Below are positions 44,391-53,108 of a DNA stretch of 59,110 nt, in pieces. Position 1 is the first letter of the stretch, and every line of letters begins with the position of its first letter. The position numbers were made by a program, and so were the translations under genes. This DNA comes from Methylophaga sp. GTDB taxonomy: Bacteria > Pseudomonadota > Gammaproteobacteria > Nitrosococcales > Methylophagaceae. The stretch covers positions 1-59,110 of the forward strand of contig NZ_JAUSCC010000147.1 in the NCBI RefSeq assembly GCF_030651745.1. The letters are read 5' to 3'. The notes beneath the pieces are model-generated. The model had not been told where the DNA came from. It searched no databases and saw only the letters and a list, made by a program, of their open reading frames with translations.

Positions 44391-44414
44391 AGGGCTCTAA
44401 ACGAGCCCTTTTTT
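44391..44414. terminator. intrinsic terminator
   Basis: AGGGCTC (44391-44397) pairs with GAGCCCT (44403-44409) around TAAAC, followed by TTTTT. It serves yjdM; the opposite side is less T-rich. Confidence 0.88.
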
Positions 44415-44421
44415 GTGTGAT

Positions 44422-44676
44422 TTACTTGTCCGCTACTTTTTTGATGTTTTCGTGAATTTTGAATAACACAATAAGCAGTTCACACCAGATTCGTGCCCCC
44501 ACAGCACCACCAATAATTATGCCCAATCCCATAACGAATTTGCCAAAGGTTACTCCGCCAAAGCCGCTAAACATTGCTCCGAGTCCAGAAACAATCGCAA
44601 AAAACAGCAGCAGCCAATAAACCAATGTAATAATTTTTGGCGTTAACATAGAATCAAAAAACAGAACATCTCTCAC
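44422..44676 (-). CDS. DUF4282 membrane protein
   Basis: 84 residues from a GTG at 44676, with AGGAG nine bases upstream. Two hydrophobic segments (TLVYWLLLFFAIVSGLGAMF and FVMGLGIIIGGAVGARIWCE) and the opening FDSMLTPKIITLVYW match DUF4282. The cluster RIWCELLIVLFKIHE is typical. Function unknown. The 245 bases up to pqiA show no further gene. Confidence 0.78.
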   Translation of the reverse strand: MRDVLFFDSMLTPKIITLVYWLLLFFAIVSGLGAMFSGFGGVTFGKFVMGLGIIIGGAVGARIWCELLIVLFKIHENIKKVADK

Positions 44677-44921
44677 TTTCTTATACTCCTTAAAAGTTTA
44701 ATATCAGCGGATGCGGGGATTTGTTAACCAACATCCTTTTCGGTATTTGGGTGCTTCAATGAACCACCCTGTGGCAATAAATGAACATCGTTTTTAATTA
44801 AATGTCATATCAAAAGAACGGTATTTAACATCTGTCTACTGATACCCAACATATCTATTGCCAATGCGTATAATGCCAGCTATCACCTTTCCTTTCTCGA
44901 ACAACGTCACGGAAAACTGAT

Positions 44922-46262
44922 TTGAAGCAGCCCGCTACAGTCGAAAATATCCCTGCTGATATTGCTCCTTCCTCACCGGAAAGCCGTATTTCACTACGAA
45001 GAATGCGTGCTTGTCATGAGTGTGACTGGGTAGTGGTTTTGCCAGCACTTCGGGGCGGCGAACATGCCACCTGCCCCCGCTGTGGTCATATTTTGGTACG
45101 TCGACATTTTCGCCCCGCCCAACGCAGCATGGCTTTAGCCATCAGTGCCTTAATTGCCTTGATTCTGGCAATTTCATTTCCGTTTGTCAGTTTTGAAGCC
45201 AGAGGTATTGGCAACAACATCGAACTCACTCAAACCGCCACCAGCATGATTGGTTTTCATCAGCCGTTGGTGGCGATCATTGTTGCATTAACCATCATTG
45301 TGTTGCCTGCGGTCTATCTATGCGGTGTGATATGGCTGCAACTGGGTTTGTTACGTGCAGCCCCCTTTCCATTCAGTCGGGGCATTGCCCGTTCGCTCAC
45401 CCACTTGAATCCCTGGATGATGGCCGATGTGTTTATTATCGCGGCGTTGGTCAGTCTGATTAAAATTGCCGGTATGGCACAGATTGTATTAGGCGTGTCG
45501 TTCTGGGCGTTTTGTGCTTTTGCTATTTTGCTATTGATGACTACCCGCTCAATTGACGCTGATTGGATGTGGTTTTCACTGGCGGGAGAGCCACAGGCTC
45601 CTAAAGGTATCCGCACCGGAGAAACTGCTGCATCTCAAAGCTTGGCAGGTTGTTCCACCTGTGGACTCATTAACGAAGTTTCAGATATCGGTCATGGTCA
45701 CTGCCGACGTTGTGGCGAACCTTTACATTTACGTTTACCGCATAGTTTGCAGCGAACCTGGGCACTTTTGGCCGCGGCTATCGTGATGTATATTCCTGCC
45801 AACGTTTATCCGATCATGACCACAACATTATTGGGACAAAGTAATCCCTCCACCATCATTGGGGGGGTGATTGAATTATCGCAAAAAGGATCGTGGCCGA
45901 TCGCCGCCGTGATTTTTTTCGCCAGTATCGTCGTCCCGGTGGGCAAAATACTGGCGTTAATCTGGCTATCTATTGTGGTACAGAAAAGTAACGAACTGAC
46001 AGCGAATGCAAGAACCAAACTATATCGGGTAACTGAATTTATTGGCCGTTGGTCCATGGTAGATTTATTTGTAGTCGCTATACTGGTGGCATTAATCAGA
46101 GCCGGTAATCTCATGTCGATTACACCCGGTCCGGCTGCATTAGCGTTTGGTGCAGTTGTGATACTCACTATGTTAGCGGCGATGACCTTTGATCCACGGT
46201 TGATTTGGGACTCGCCCCAAACAGCACTGAAACAGCCGTCCAAGGAAACCATAAATGAGTGA
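44922..46262 (+). CDS. pqiA: paraquat-inducible protein A, inner membrane
   Basis: 446 residues from a TTG start at 44922. Two PqiA repeats, each with a zinc ribbon (CHECDWVVVLP..CPRC near residue 32; CSTCGLINE..CRRCG near residue 242) and four membrane helices, second repeat with NVYPIMTTTLLGQ. PqiA is the membrane partner of the PqiB MCE bridge in lipid transport between membranes. It overlaps pqiB by 8 bases. Confidence 0.92.
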   Translation: MKQPATVENIPADIAPSSPESRISLRRMRACHECDWVVVLPALRGGEHATCPRCGHILVRRHFRPAQRSMALAISALIALILAISFPFVSFEARGIGNNIELTQTATSMIGFHQPLVAIIVALTIIVLPAVYLCGVIWLQLGLLRAAPFPFSRGIARSLTHLNPWMMADVFIIAALVSLIKIAGMAQIVLGVSFWAFCAFAILLLMTTRSIDADWMWFSLAGEPQAPKGIRTGETAASQSLAGCSTCGLINEVSDIGHGHCRRCGEPLHLRLPHSLQRTWALLAAAIVMYIPANVYPIMTTTLLGQSNPSTIIGGVIELSQKGSWPIAAVIFFASIVVPVGKILALIWLSIVVQKSNELTANARTKLYRVTEFIGRWSMVDLFVVAILVALIRAGNLMSITPGPAALAFGAVVILTMLAAMTFDPRLIWDSPQTALKQPSKETINE

Positions 46263-47928
46263 TGCCCCCGTCACCAGTGAAGAAAAACCAACCGATCTGC
46301 ACAAAGCCAGATCTGGTAAACAATCCCGGTTTTCACCGATCTGGATTGTGCCAATTGTGGCCTTACTGATTGGAATATGGCTGATATATGACAATTACAC
46401 ACGGATCGGGCCAAGAATCACCCTAACCATGGCCAATGCCGAAGGTATCGAAGCCGGTAAGACCATGATAAAAACCCGCAATGTTGATATTGGTCAGGTG
46501 GAACAGGTTCGTTTATCCGATGATTTAACCCACACCTTAATCATTGCGCGTATCAATCCCGAGGCAGAGCCGATGCTGGTTGAAGATTCCCGCTTCTGGG
46601 TGGTTAAACCACGTATTGGCCGTGAAGGCATCAGTGGATTGAATACCGTGCTTTCCGGTGCCTTTATTCAATTACAGCCAGGTAGCAGTGATATCAGCGA
46701 ACGAGAATTTGCTGTTCTTGAACAACCCCCCCTCTCGACACTAGGGGCCAAGGGCTTACGAATAAGCTTAATTAGCCAGCTAGGTAATTCATTGCGTGTT
46801 GGTGATCCTGTCAATTATCAGGGGTTTAATGTTGGCCGGGTTGAAAGCGCCGAATTTGATAGTGAACGCCGTGAAATGCGTCACCAGTTATTTATCGAAA
46901 GTCCTTACGATGTGCTGGTCACCGAAAGTACTCGTTTCTGGTCGGCCAGTGGCGTGGATTTAAAGTTAGACTCCGAAGGGTTCAAGGTCAATATTGCTTC
47001 ACTTGAGGCTTTATTAGGTGGTGGCGTCACTTTTGGTGTGCTCGAAGACTTACCGGTTGGCGCTCCCGCTGAAGCCGACAGCACATTTATTTTATATGGT
47101 GATGAAGAAAGTGCCCGTCAGGAAGCCTACACCCAATATCTGGAATATGTATTGTTGATTGAGGATACCGTCCGTGGACTTTCCAAAGGTGCGCCTGTTG
47201 AATTCCGGGGTATACGTATCGGTACTGTTTCGAGTGTGCCTTGGAAATTTACTTCGCCTGAACGCAATGCACAGAGCGGTTTTGCAATTCCTGTATTGAT
47301 TCGCCTAGAGCCACAACGACTGGGCAGTAATGAAAAAGTAAATCTTGAAGAATGGAAAGCCCGCTTTGACCGGATGCTTAATGCCGGTTTAAAAGCGACG
47401 TTAAAATCAGGTAATCTGCTGACCGGTTCATTATTTGTCGATCTTAATTTCCAGCGTGACGAATCGGTTGAGTTTGTTGCCAGAAAATTTGAAGGACTGC
47501 CGGTGATGCCAACCACCTCGACCGGTCTGGCTCAAATAGAACAAAAAGTCTCTAATTTGCTGGACAAACTGAATCAGCTGGAAGTTGAACCAATATTAAC
47601 CAGTATGGATCGAACGCTGGAAAGCTCAGAAACCATGCTCAACGAAATCCGAGATCTGACTGGCAGCATTCAAACTTTGGTCAATGCTTCAGAAACACAG
47701 GAAATACCGGCAAACATTAATCAGACACTGGCGGAAATACGTACCACTCTTCAAGGGTTGTCACCGGACTCTTCGGCCTATCAGGAGATGACCGGCACTT
47801 TGCAACGACTGGAAAAGTTACTGCGTGATATTCAACCCGTTGCCCGGACTTTGAGCGAACAGCCCAATGCATTGATTTTTGATCGTCGAAACAGCAGCGA
47901 TCCCTTACCCAGAGCCCCGACTGAATAA
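46255..47928 (+). CDS. pqiB: MCE-domain lipid transport protein PqiB
   Basis: 557 residues. One N-terminal membrane anchor (FSPIWIVPIVALLIGIWLIY) and three MCE domains (starting near 45, 160 and 295; e.g. EGIEAGKTMIKTRNVDIGQV, LRVGDPVNYQGFNVGRV, LSKGAPVEFRGIRIGTV), then a coiled-coil tail. Members form a tube across the periplasm for lipid traffic. E. coli PqiB has 546 residues, similar. Overlaps pqiA; pqiC follows after 12 bases. Confidence 0.94.
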   Translation: MSDAPVTSEEKPTDLHKARSGKQSRFSPIWIVPIVALLIGIWLIYDNYTRIGPRITLTMANAEGIEAGKTMIKTRNVDIGQVEQVRLSDDLTHTLIIARINPEAEPMLVEDSRFWVVKPRIGREGISGLNTVLSGAFIQLQPGSSDISEREFAVLEQPPLSTLGAKGLRISLISQLGNSLRVGDPVNYQGFNVGRVESAEFDSERREMRHQLFIESPYDVLVTESTRFWSASGVDLKLDSEGFKVNIASLEALLGGGVTFGVLEDLPVGAPAEADSTFILYGDEESARQEAYTQYLEYVLLIEDTVRGLSKGAPVEFRGIRIGTVSSVPWKFTSPERNAQSGFAIPVLIRLEPQRLGSNEKVNLEEWKARFDRMLNAGLKATLKSGNLLTGSLFVDLNFQRDESVEFVARKFEGLPVMPTTSTGLAQIEQKVSNLLDKLNQLEVEPILTSMDRTLESSETMLNEIRDLTGSIQTLVNASETQEIPANINQTLAEIRTTLQGLSPDSSAYQEMTGTLQRLEKLLRDIQPVARTLSEQPNALIFDRRNSSDPLPRAPTE

Positions 47929-47940
47929 TCAGGATGCCCC

Positions 47941-48528
47941 ATGTTATTAACATTCTTTAAATCGTTATTTAGCGCACTGCTGCTACTGAGTCTGTTGGCT
48001 TGCGCCGGTAAACCTGTCACTACCGAGCGGTATAACCTGCCGGAAACGGCACAAACCACATCACAGGTTTCAACTAGTGCTGAACAGGTGTTGGTCATCG
48101 GCTCCATCCGTCTGGCGGAATTTCTCGACAGTGATCGCATTGTGCTGCAACTGGATGATATTACCCTGCATCAGGCACGGGAAAATCTTTGGGCAGAAAA
48201 TCTGGCGCAACAAATTCGCCGTGGCTTACGTAATCGGTTGAGTTCACAGCTTCCGGATCGGCTGGTGGTTTCGGATAGTCGTGGCTTGAAACAGGATACA
48301 TTGACGCTACAGCTGGAAATTGAACAGTTTCAAGGGCATTTTAATGGCAAAGCTATAACCAGTGGACAATGGCAACTCCAGGATAGTCAGGGAAATCTGC
48401 TGGTTATTGCACCATTCAACATTGAAACCACTCTGGCCTCCGACGGCTACCCCGCTCTGGTTCGAGCTTTGGGCAGCAATCTGGATAAACTGGCCGTACA
48501 GCTGGCATCGCAAATTAAGCAACGCTAA
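47941..48528 (+). CDS. pqiC: outer membrane lipoprotein PqiC
   Basis: 195 residues. Lipoprotein signal ALLLLSLLAC with the lipobox Cys near residue 21. The mature protein matches the ABC-type transport auxiliary/PqiC fold (VLVIGSIRLAEFLDSDRIVLQ, NLWAENLAQQIRRGLRNRL). It anchors the PqiB tube to the outer membrane. Last gene of pqiABC. Confidence 0.9.
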   Translation: MLLTFFKSLFSALLLLSLLACAGKPVTTERYNLPETAQTTSQVSTSAEQVLVIGSIRLAEFLDSDRIVLQLDDITLHQARENLWAENLAQQIRRGLRNRLSSQLPDRLVVSDSRGLKQDTLTLQLEIEQFQGHFNGKAITSGQWQLQDSQGNLLVIAPFNIETTLASDGYPALVRALGSNLDKLAVQLASQIKQR

Positions 48529-48621
48529 TTTACTGCAAAACTGAACTGAATCACCATAAAGATTATTCGTGTATAGCGAGCTCGATCTAATGTGGCAATG
48601 GAATAACAGCAGATCCTAAAA

Positions 48622-48650
48622 TTGACAGTCTTTCACTCTTAATAAATAAT
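48622..48650 (+). promoter_or_regulatory. sigma-70 promoter of the fecI-fecR genes
   Basis: TTGACA (48622-48627), a 17-base spacer and AATAAT (48645-48650). The Fur box overlaps its -10 element. Confidence 0.75.
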
Positions 48651-48666
48651 GAGAAACATTCTCATT
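48648..48666. promoter_or_regulatory. Fur box
   Basis: AATGAGAAACATTCTCATT, a near-perfect 7-1-7 Fur palindrome (TGAGAAA-C-ATTCTCA; inverted arms AATGAGAA and TTCTCATT). It overlaps the -10 box and start site, so Fe2+-Fur should block the sigma gene. Confidence 0.88.
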
Positions 48667-48673
48667 ACTATTT

Positions 48674-49210
48674 ATGGAGCAGACCTTGAGCAACGGCCAT
48701 GTCTATGATTCCGATCCGGTGGCCACACTGTATCAAGAACATCGAAGCTGGCTGCATCGTTGGTTAAAACGAAAACTCGATTGTGATGAGCAAGCCTATG
48801 ATGTAATTCAGAGTATCTTTGTCAGGGTGTTACTCAAACGCGATGAGCTGTCTCAATTGCGGGAACCCAGAGCCTATCTCACTACTATTGCTCATGGTCT
48901 GGTCAACGATATCTGGCGTCGTCAAAAGCTGGAACGGGCTTATCTTGAAGCGTTAGCCACTCTCCCTGAATTTACCTATCCCTCCGAAGAACAACGCGCC
49001 GAAATCATAGAAACCTTACTACAAATCGATTCCATGCTGGATACCTTGTCCTCGCCAGTACGTCAGGCATTTTTATTATCACAACTCGATGGCCTGACCT
49101 ATAAACAAATAAGCTTAAAACTTGCCGTGTCGGAAAGAACTATAAAAAACTATATGTCACAGGCCATGTTGCAATGCTTACGAATTATCAATCTGTCTGC
49201 AGACAAATGA
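48674..49210 (+). CDS. fecI: FecI-like iron-starvation ECF sigma factor
   Basis: 178 residues from the ATG at 48674. Region 2 (LYQEHRSWLHRWLKRKL, YDVIQSIFVRVLL, EPRAYLTTIAHGLVNDIWRR) and region 4 (LDGLTYKQISLKLAVSERTI) are typical of FecI-type factors. The ATG lacks a ribosome binding site; a TTG four codons later (48686) has GGAG six bases upstream and may be the real start. Controlled by Fur, activated through FecR and the receptor below. Its stop overlaps the fecR start (ATGA). Confidence 0.93.
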   Translation: MEQTLSNGHVYDSDPVATLYQEHRSWLHRWLKRKLDCDEQAYDVIQSIFVRVLLKRDELSQLREPRAYLTTIAHGLVNDIWRRQKLERAYLEALATLPEFTYPSEEQRAEIIETLLQIDSMLDTLSSPVRQAFLLSQLDGLTYKQISLKLAVSERTIKNYMSQAMLQCLRIINLSADK

Positions 49211-50202
49211 GCAGCAAATCAGCTAATTCACTAAATGACACTATTTTGATGCAAGCCGCAGACTGGTTTGCCGTATTGCAATCGGGTGAAGTCAACAAGG
49301 AAGATGAAAATCTTTGGCAGGAATGGCTCATGGCTGATGCGTTGCACAGACAGGCCTGGATACAGATTGAACAGGTTTCTGGATCATTTCAAAAATTAAA
49401 AGATCGTTCAGATAGCCAGGCAACACGAGCATTATTGGCAAAAACAAAACGTACAAAATTATCTGCTGTAATAGTGCAGAACTTGTTTATTTTTTGTTTT
49501 GTGTGCTTTGTAGCCGCTGTTGGTTGGTACCAGCTCACCCCCAACCTCATTGCTTCTTCAGAAATTCACTATCAAACGGCGATTGGTGAAATCAACACCA
49601 TTAAACTGCATGATGGCACCACAATCACGCTGAACACCAATACTCGCGTCAGAACAGTTTATAGCGAAAAACTTCGAAGAATTGTGGTGACTTCAGGTGA
49701 AATCATGGTCACTACTGCCCCCGACAATATCCAGCCAGCCAGACCAATGGTAATCGATACTGCCGACGGACGGCTTACACCCATCGGCACCCGATTTACC
49801 GTGCGGCATCTTAATCAAACAACTGAGCTGAATGTATTTGAAGGAGCAGTAAAAATTCAACCTCATAAAGCAAATTCAACCACTGTGATCACTGCCGGCC
49901 GACAAGGACTATTTGATGAAAATAGGATTATTGAATCTGAGCTTGATGCAGATCACAGCCGAGAAGCATGGACCAGCGGAATATTAATCGCCGATAACAT
50001 GCCTTTATGTGATTTTGTTTCTGAGCTGAACCGATATCGACAAGGCAACATTATCTGTTCCAACGACATCAGTGATCTCAAACTGGTTGGAGCCTACCCC
50101 TTGAGTGATACATATCAGATCATCAGTGCCATAGAATCATCTCTGCCGGTAAATTTCTGGCAGGTAAATGAGAAAATTTGGCGGGTGGATTCGCGACGTT
50201 AA
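49207..50202 (+). CDS. fecR: FecR-like transmembrane sigma regulator
   Basis: 331 residues from the ATG at 49207; a longer reading lies in fecI. N-terminal cytoplasmic part (AADWFAVLQSGEVNKEDENLWQEWL), one membrane helix (LFIFCFVCFVAAVGWYQL), the periplasmic FecR domain (IGEINTIKLHDGTTITLNTN, GEIMVTTAP, IGTRFTVRH) and a C-terminal STN-like end. It transmits the receptor signal to FecI. Confidence 0.93.
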   Translation: MSSKSANSLNDTILMQAADWFAVLQSGEVNKEDENLWQEWLMADALHRQAWIQIEQVSGSFQKLKDRSDSQATRALLAKTKRTKLSAVIVQNLFIFCFVCFVAAVGWYQLTPNLIASSEIHYQTAIGEINTIKLHDGTTITLNTNTRVRTVYSEKLRRIVVTSGEIMVTTAPDNIQPARPMVIDTADGRLTPIGTRFTVRHLNQTTELNVFEGAVKIQPHKANSTTVITAGRQGLFDENRIIESELDADHSREAWTSGILIADNMPLCDFVSELNRYRQGNIICSNDISDLKLVGAYPLSDTYQIISAIESSLPVNFWQVNEKIWRVDSRR

Positions 50203-50264
50203 CCAATTATGTTTATCTGCACAAAACTAACGCTGAGATTTTCTTTAATTTTCAGAAAACAGGT

Positions 50265-50280
50265 CCTAGAAGACTCTAGG
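50265..50280. repeat. short inverted repeat upstream of the STN receptor
   Basis: CCTAGA (50265-50270) and TCTAGG (50275-50280), spacer AGAC, 99 bases before the receptor start. It is not followed by a U-tract. Regulator site or remnant unknown; the remaining 176-base gap has no gene. Confidence 0.45.
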
Positions 50281-50378
50281 TGATATTACAAAAAGTTATA
50301 AATCGTTTCACTTTTTTGCGAGTTGTTCGGCGTAACCCATGAATAGCTTTTTTTCTTTCTGGGAACACGGATACCTTC

Positions 50379-52805
50379 ATGACTAAAACAGTAAAGCTCG
50401 CATCAATGGCTCATCGGCAACTTTTAAGTGGTTTACTCATTTTGACTTTATTAAGCTTTTCAGCATTTAGCTACGCAGAAACAAAATATTACGGTATCCC
50501 TGCTGGCCCACTTTCCAGCACGCTCAGCAAGTTTGCTGCTCAGGCTGGGATTTTGCTGTCGGCAGATGCTCAATTAATAGAGGGAATTCAAAGTTTTGGA
50601 CTAGAAGGTGAACACACTGCTGAGTCTGGGTTGCAGGAATTGCTGAAAAACAGTGATATCGAGTTCATTCGAGACAATAACAACTATGTGCTGCAACCAA
50701 TTCGCGAACCATTGCCAGAATCCTCACTTATGCAGAATGAGGATAGTTCATACCAACTGGGTGCTTTATCAGTTATTGGCACACCTCAGTCACGCTATGA
50801 AAGTCGTTATGCCGACACGGCAATGAGACTGCCCAAAAGCCTGGACAAGGTATCGCGCAGTATTGACGTGATTCCTGAACAGCTTATGCTCGACCAGCAG
50901 GCGCGTGAAATGGCTGATACTTTTCGTTTTTCACCTAATATGGCCGTTGCAGATGGTTTCGGTGGTACACGTGAACATACCCTGATCCGCGGTTTCGAAC
51001 GTAATGACAATGTCTATCGCAATGGCGTGCCATCTGGAAACTCCAGCCGCGTGGATCCGGCTACTATCGATAATGTGCAGATCATCAAAGGGCCGGTGGC
51101 AGATATCGGCCGCATGTCGCCAGGCGGTATTGTTAATATCGAAACCAAACAACCGAAGTTCCAACGTGAAGGTTCAATCTCAACCACATTTGATGAACAT
51201 GGTCAGCGTCGTGGAGTTATTGATCTCACAGGTCCAATCGACGACAGCGAGAATCTGGCCTATCGCTTGACCGGATCCCTGGAAGACAGCGATACCTTTC
51301 GTGATACTAAAGTAGATCGCCAGTTTTTGTCTTCTTCACTACTCTGGCAGGATGACACGGGCTGGCTGGTCAGTCTGAACCATGAATACACCCGGGACCG
51401 CCGTGAAGTTGACCGTGGCCTGATTACCATCCCGGTCGGCGACTCAAAACGCCAGATAGCCGATGTCTCTCACAAGACTCGATACGATGGCAATATCCCG
51501 AATGAGCGTGACTCCGAGGTAAATCATCTCGAACTTAATATCGTCGTTCCATTAGCTAATCCAGCATGGAAAGTTGTTAACAAGCTGTTCTACAGTCGGG
51601 AAACCAGCGAGGATATCAAAGCTGAAGTTTCTGCTGTGGGACCAGATTCCGGTCTTGCTGACAATGTGCTGGCAAGAAGAGTCATTAAAAACAGTGATAG
51701 TGAAGTTGTTCATAAATTTATCCGCTCGCAATTGATTGGCGAGATCGACAGCATCGTGCCGGTTCAACTGGCAACCGGTATCGAATATCGTGAGTTTAAT
51801 CAGAAGTGGAAAAACGCCAGTGGCAGCAATCAAATAGGCGGAACGGTATTTGATCCTGATTCGTTTACCTTAATCAATGATATCAATACACCCAATAGCT
51901 ATAGCGCAAGTGAAACCAACGTTAGATCTCATGGTTTCTTTTCTGCCATGGATATCTTATTAACCGACAAACTGACGCTGGATGTTGGTTTGAGATATGA
52001 ACGGTTCCGTAATAACAATGAGCAAAATAATCTCCTGGCAGGCACGACCAATAAGAGCGACTCAGGGCGAAGCGGCAAATTGACCAAAGGTGTGGGTCTG
52101 GTCTGGGAAACGCTGCCAGGTCTGAACCTCTATGTCAGCTATGCCGATACGTTCGAACCGCAGAGTATTTATTCTGGCGATCAACGTGTGCTCCGCTCCG
52201 ATCCAAGTGAAGGCCGACAGGTTGAAGCCGGCGTCAAGTGGAGTTCCAGTGATAATCGCTACTTCATTACTGGCGCGGTATTCGATTTACGTGAAGATAA
52301 CGTGGTTGAATTTGTTAATGGTGAGCCGGAGCTTGTCGGAGGCCTAACCTCCAAGGGTGTCGAATTTACTATGACCGCCAACCCAGTCGATGGATTCAAT
52401 CTGCGTGGTGCAATTGGCATGCTTGATGCCCAGGTAGAGAGCACTAATGAAGCAACTGATGGTAATCGACCACGCAATGTGCCCAACACCACAGCCAGCC
52501 TGTGGGCCAGTTATGAATTCCAGAATCCACAGAGTGCATTCAGAGGATTGGGCTTTGGCAGTGGTATCACCCATGCCAGCAATCGTTATGGTGATAACCA
52601 GCATAGCTACAAACTCGGTGACTATACCTTGGTTGATGCCGGGTTCTGGTATTACCTCCCTGTTGGACACACTAAGCAATTGCGCTTAGACCTGGGGGTC
52701 AAAAACGTGACCGATGAGAAATATATTGTTGCATCGGGCGGCAATACCCGTATCAGCGTTGGTGCTCCCCGAACTGTATTTGGCGGCGTAAGACTGGAGT
52801 TCTGA
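50379..52805 (+). CDS. TonB-dependent siderophore receptor with STN signalling domain
   Basis: 808 residues. Signal peptide to SYAET, STN domain (~33-107: YYGIPAGPLSSTLSKFAAQAG), TonB box region, plug (~150-260: SRSIDVIPEQLM, RGFERNDNVYRNG, IIKGPVADIGRMSPGGIVNIETK) and beta barrel ending VFGGVRLEF. The STN domain touches FecR, so substrate binding would induce its own transcription via the FecI/FecR genes 176 bases upstream. Hydroxamate-type receptors (FoxA/FpvA) are the nearest remembered group; the ligand is not determinable. Confidence 0.94.
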   Translation: MTKTVKLASMAHRQLLSGLLILTLLSFSAFSYAETKYYGIPAGPLSSTLSKFAAQAGILLSADAQLIEGIQSFGLEGEHTAESGLQELLKNSDIEFIRDNNNYVLQPIREPLPESSLMQNEDSSYQLGALSVIGTPQSRYESRYADTAMRLPKSLDKVSRSIDVIPEQLMLDQQAREMADTFRFSPNMAVADGFGGTREHTLIRGFERNDNVYRNGVPSGNSSRVDPATIDNVQIIKGPVADIGRMSPGGIVNIETKQPKFQREGSISTTFDEHGQRRGVIDLTGPIDDSENLAYRLTGSLEDSDTFRDTKVDRQFLSSSLLWQDDTGWLVSLNHEYTRDRREVDRGLITIPVGDSKRQIADVSHKTRYDGNIPNERDSEVNHLELNIVVPLANPAWKVVNKLFYSRETSEDIKAEVSAVGPDSGLADNVLARRVIKNSDSEVVHKFIRSQLIGEIDSIVPVQLATGIEYREFNQKWKNASGSNQIGGTVFDPDSFTLINDINTPNSYSASETNVRSHGFFSAMDILLTDKLTLDVGLRYERFRNNNEQNNLLAGTTNKSDSGRSGKLTKGVGLVWETLPGLNLYVSYADTFEPQSIYSGDQRVLRSDPSEGRQVEAGVKWSSSDNRYFITGAVFDLREDNVVEFVNGEPELVGGLTSKGVEFTMTANPVDGFNLRGAIGMLDAQVESTNEATDGNRPRNVPNTTASLWASYEFQNPQSAFRGLGFGSGITHASNRYGDNQHSYKLGDYTLVDAGFWYYLPVGHTKQLRLDLGVKNVTDEKYIVASGGNTRISVGAPRTVFGGVRLEF

Positions 52806-52810
52806 TATTT

Positions 52811-53104
52811 GTGTCATTAATTACAGCTAACTCAAATATCCATCGCTGGATAGCATTACTGCTCCGCATCATAGCCGCTATCTTTGGCGGCTATGTCTTG
52901 GGGGTAACCCTATCTATCATTCTGGCAGCCGCAGTAACCTCTTCGACAGCAGATGCTGCATTAGCGGCAATGTTGATGAGTTTTGCCTGTTTCATCGTAG
53001 TGCCACTGTGGGTCTTCCATCAAAAAAGCATTGGCAAGATCTACATCGGCTTGATAGCCACAATTGCTTTAACTGGCAGTCTGGCATGGTTTTTAGTGAT
53101 CTGA
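52811..53104 (+). CDS. DUF3649 membrane protein
   Basis: 97 residues starting with GTG at 52811, 5 bases after the receptor. Three membrane helices (LLLRIIAAIFGGYVLGVTLS, ALAAMLMSFACFIVVPLWVF, LIATIALTGSLAWFLVI). DUF3649 proteins recur between TonB receptors and PepSY proteins in iron loci. Function unknown; likely cytoplasmic-membrane step of iron release or transport. Confidence 0.8.
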   Translation: MSLITANSNIHRWIALLLRIIAAIFGGYVLGVTLSIILAAAVTSSTADAALAAMLMSFACFIVVPLWVFHQKSIGKIYIGLIATIALTGSLAWFLVI

Positions 53105-53108
53105 TGCG

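Noticed and set aside
50281..50340. Iron-starvation sigma promoter (TAAAT...CGT) before the STN receptor
   Set aside because: TAAAT at 50299 and CGT at 50331 are 27 bases apart, too far for the known 16-17 base spacing.
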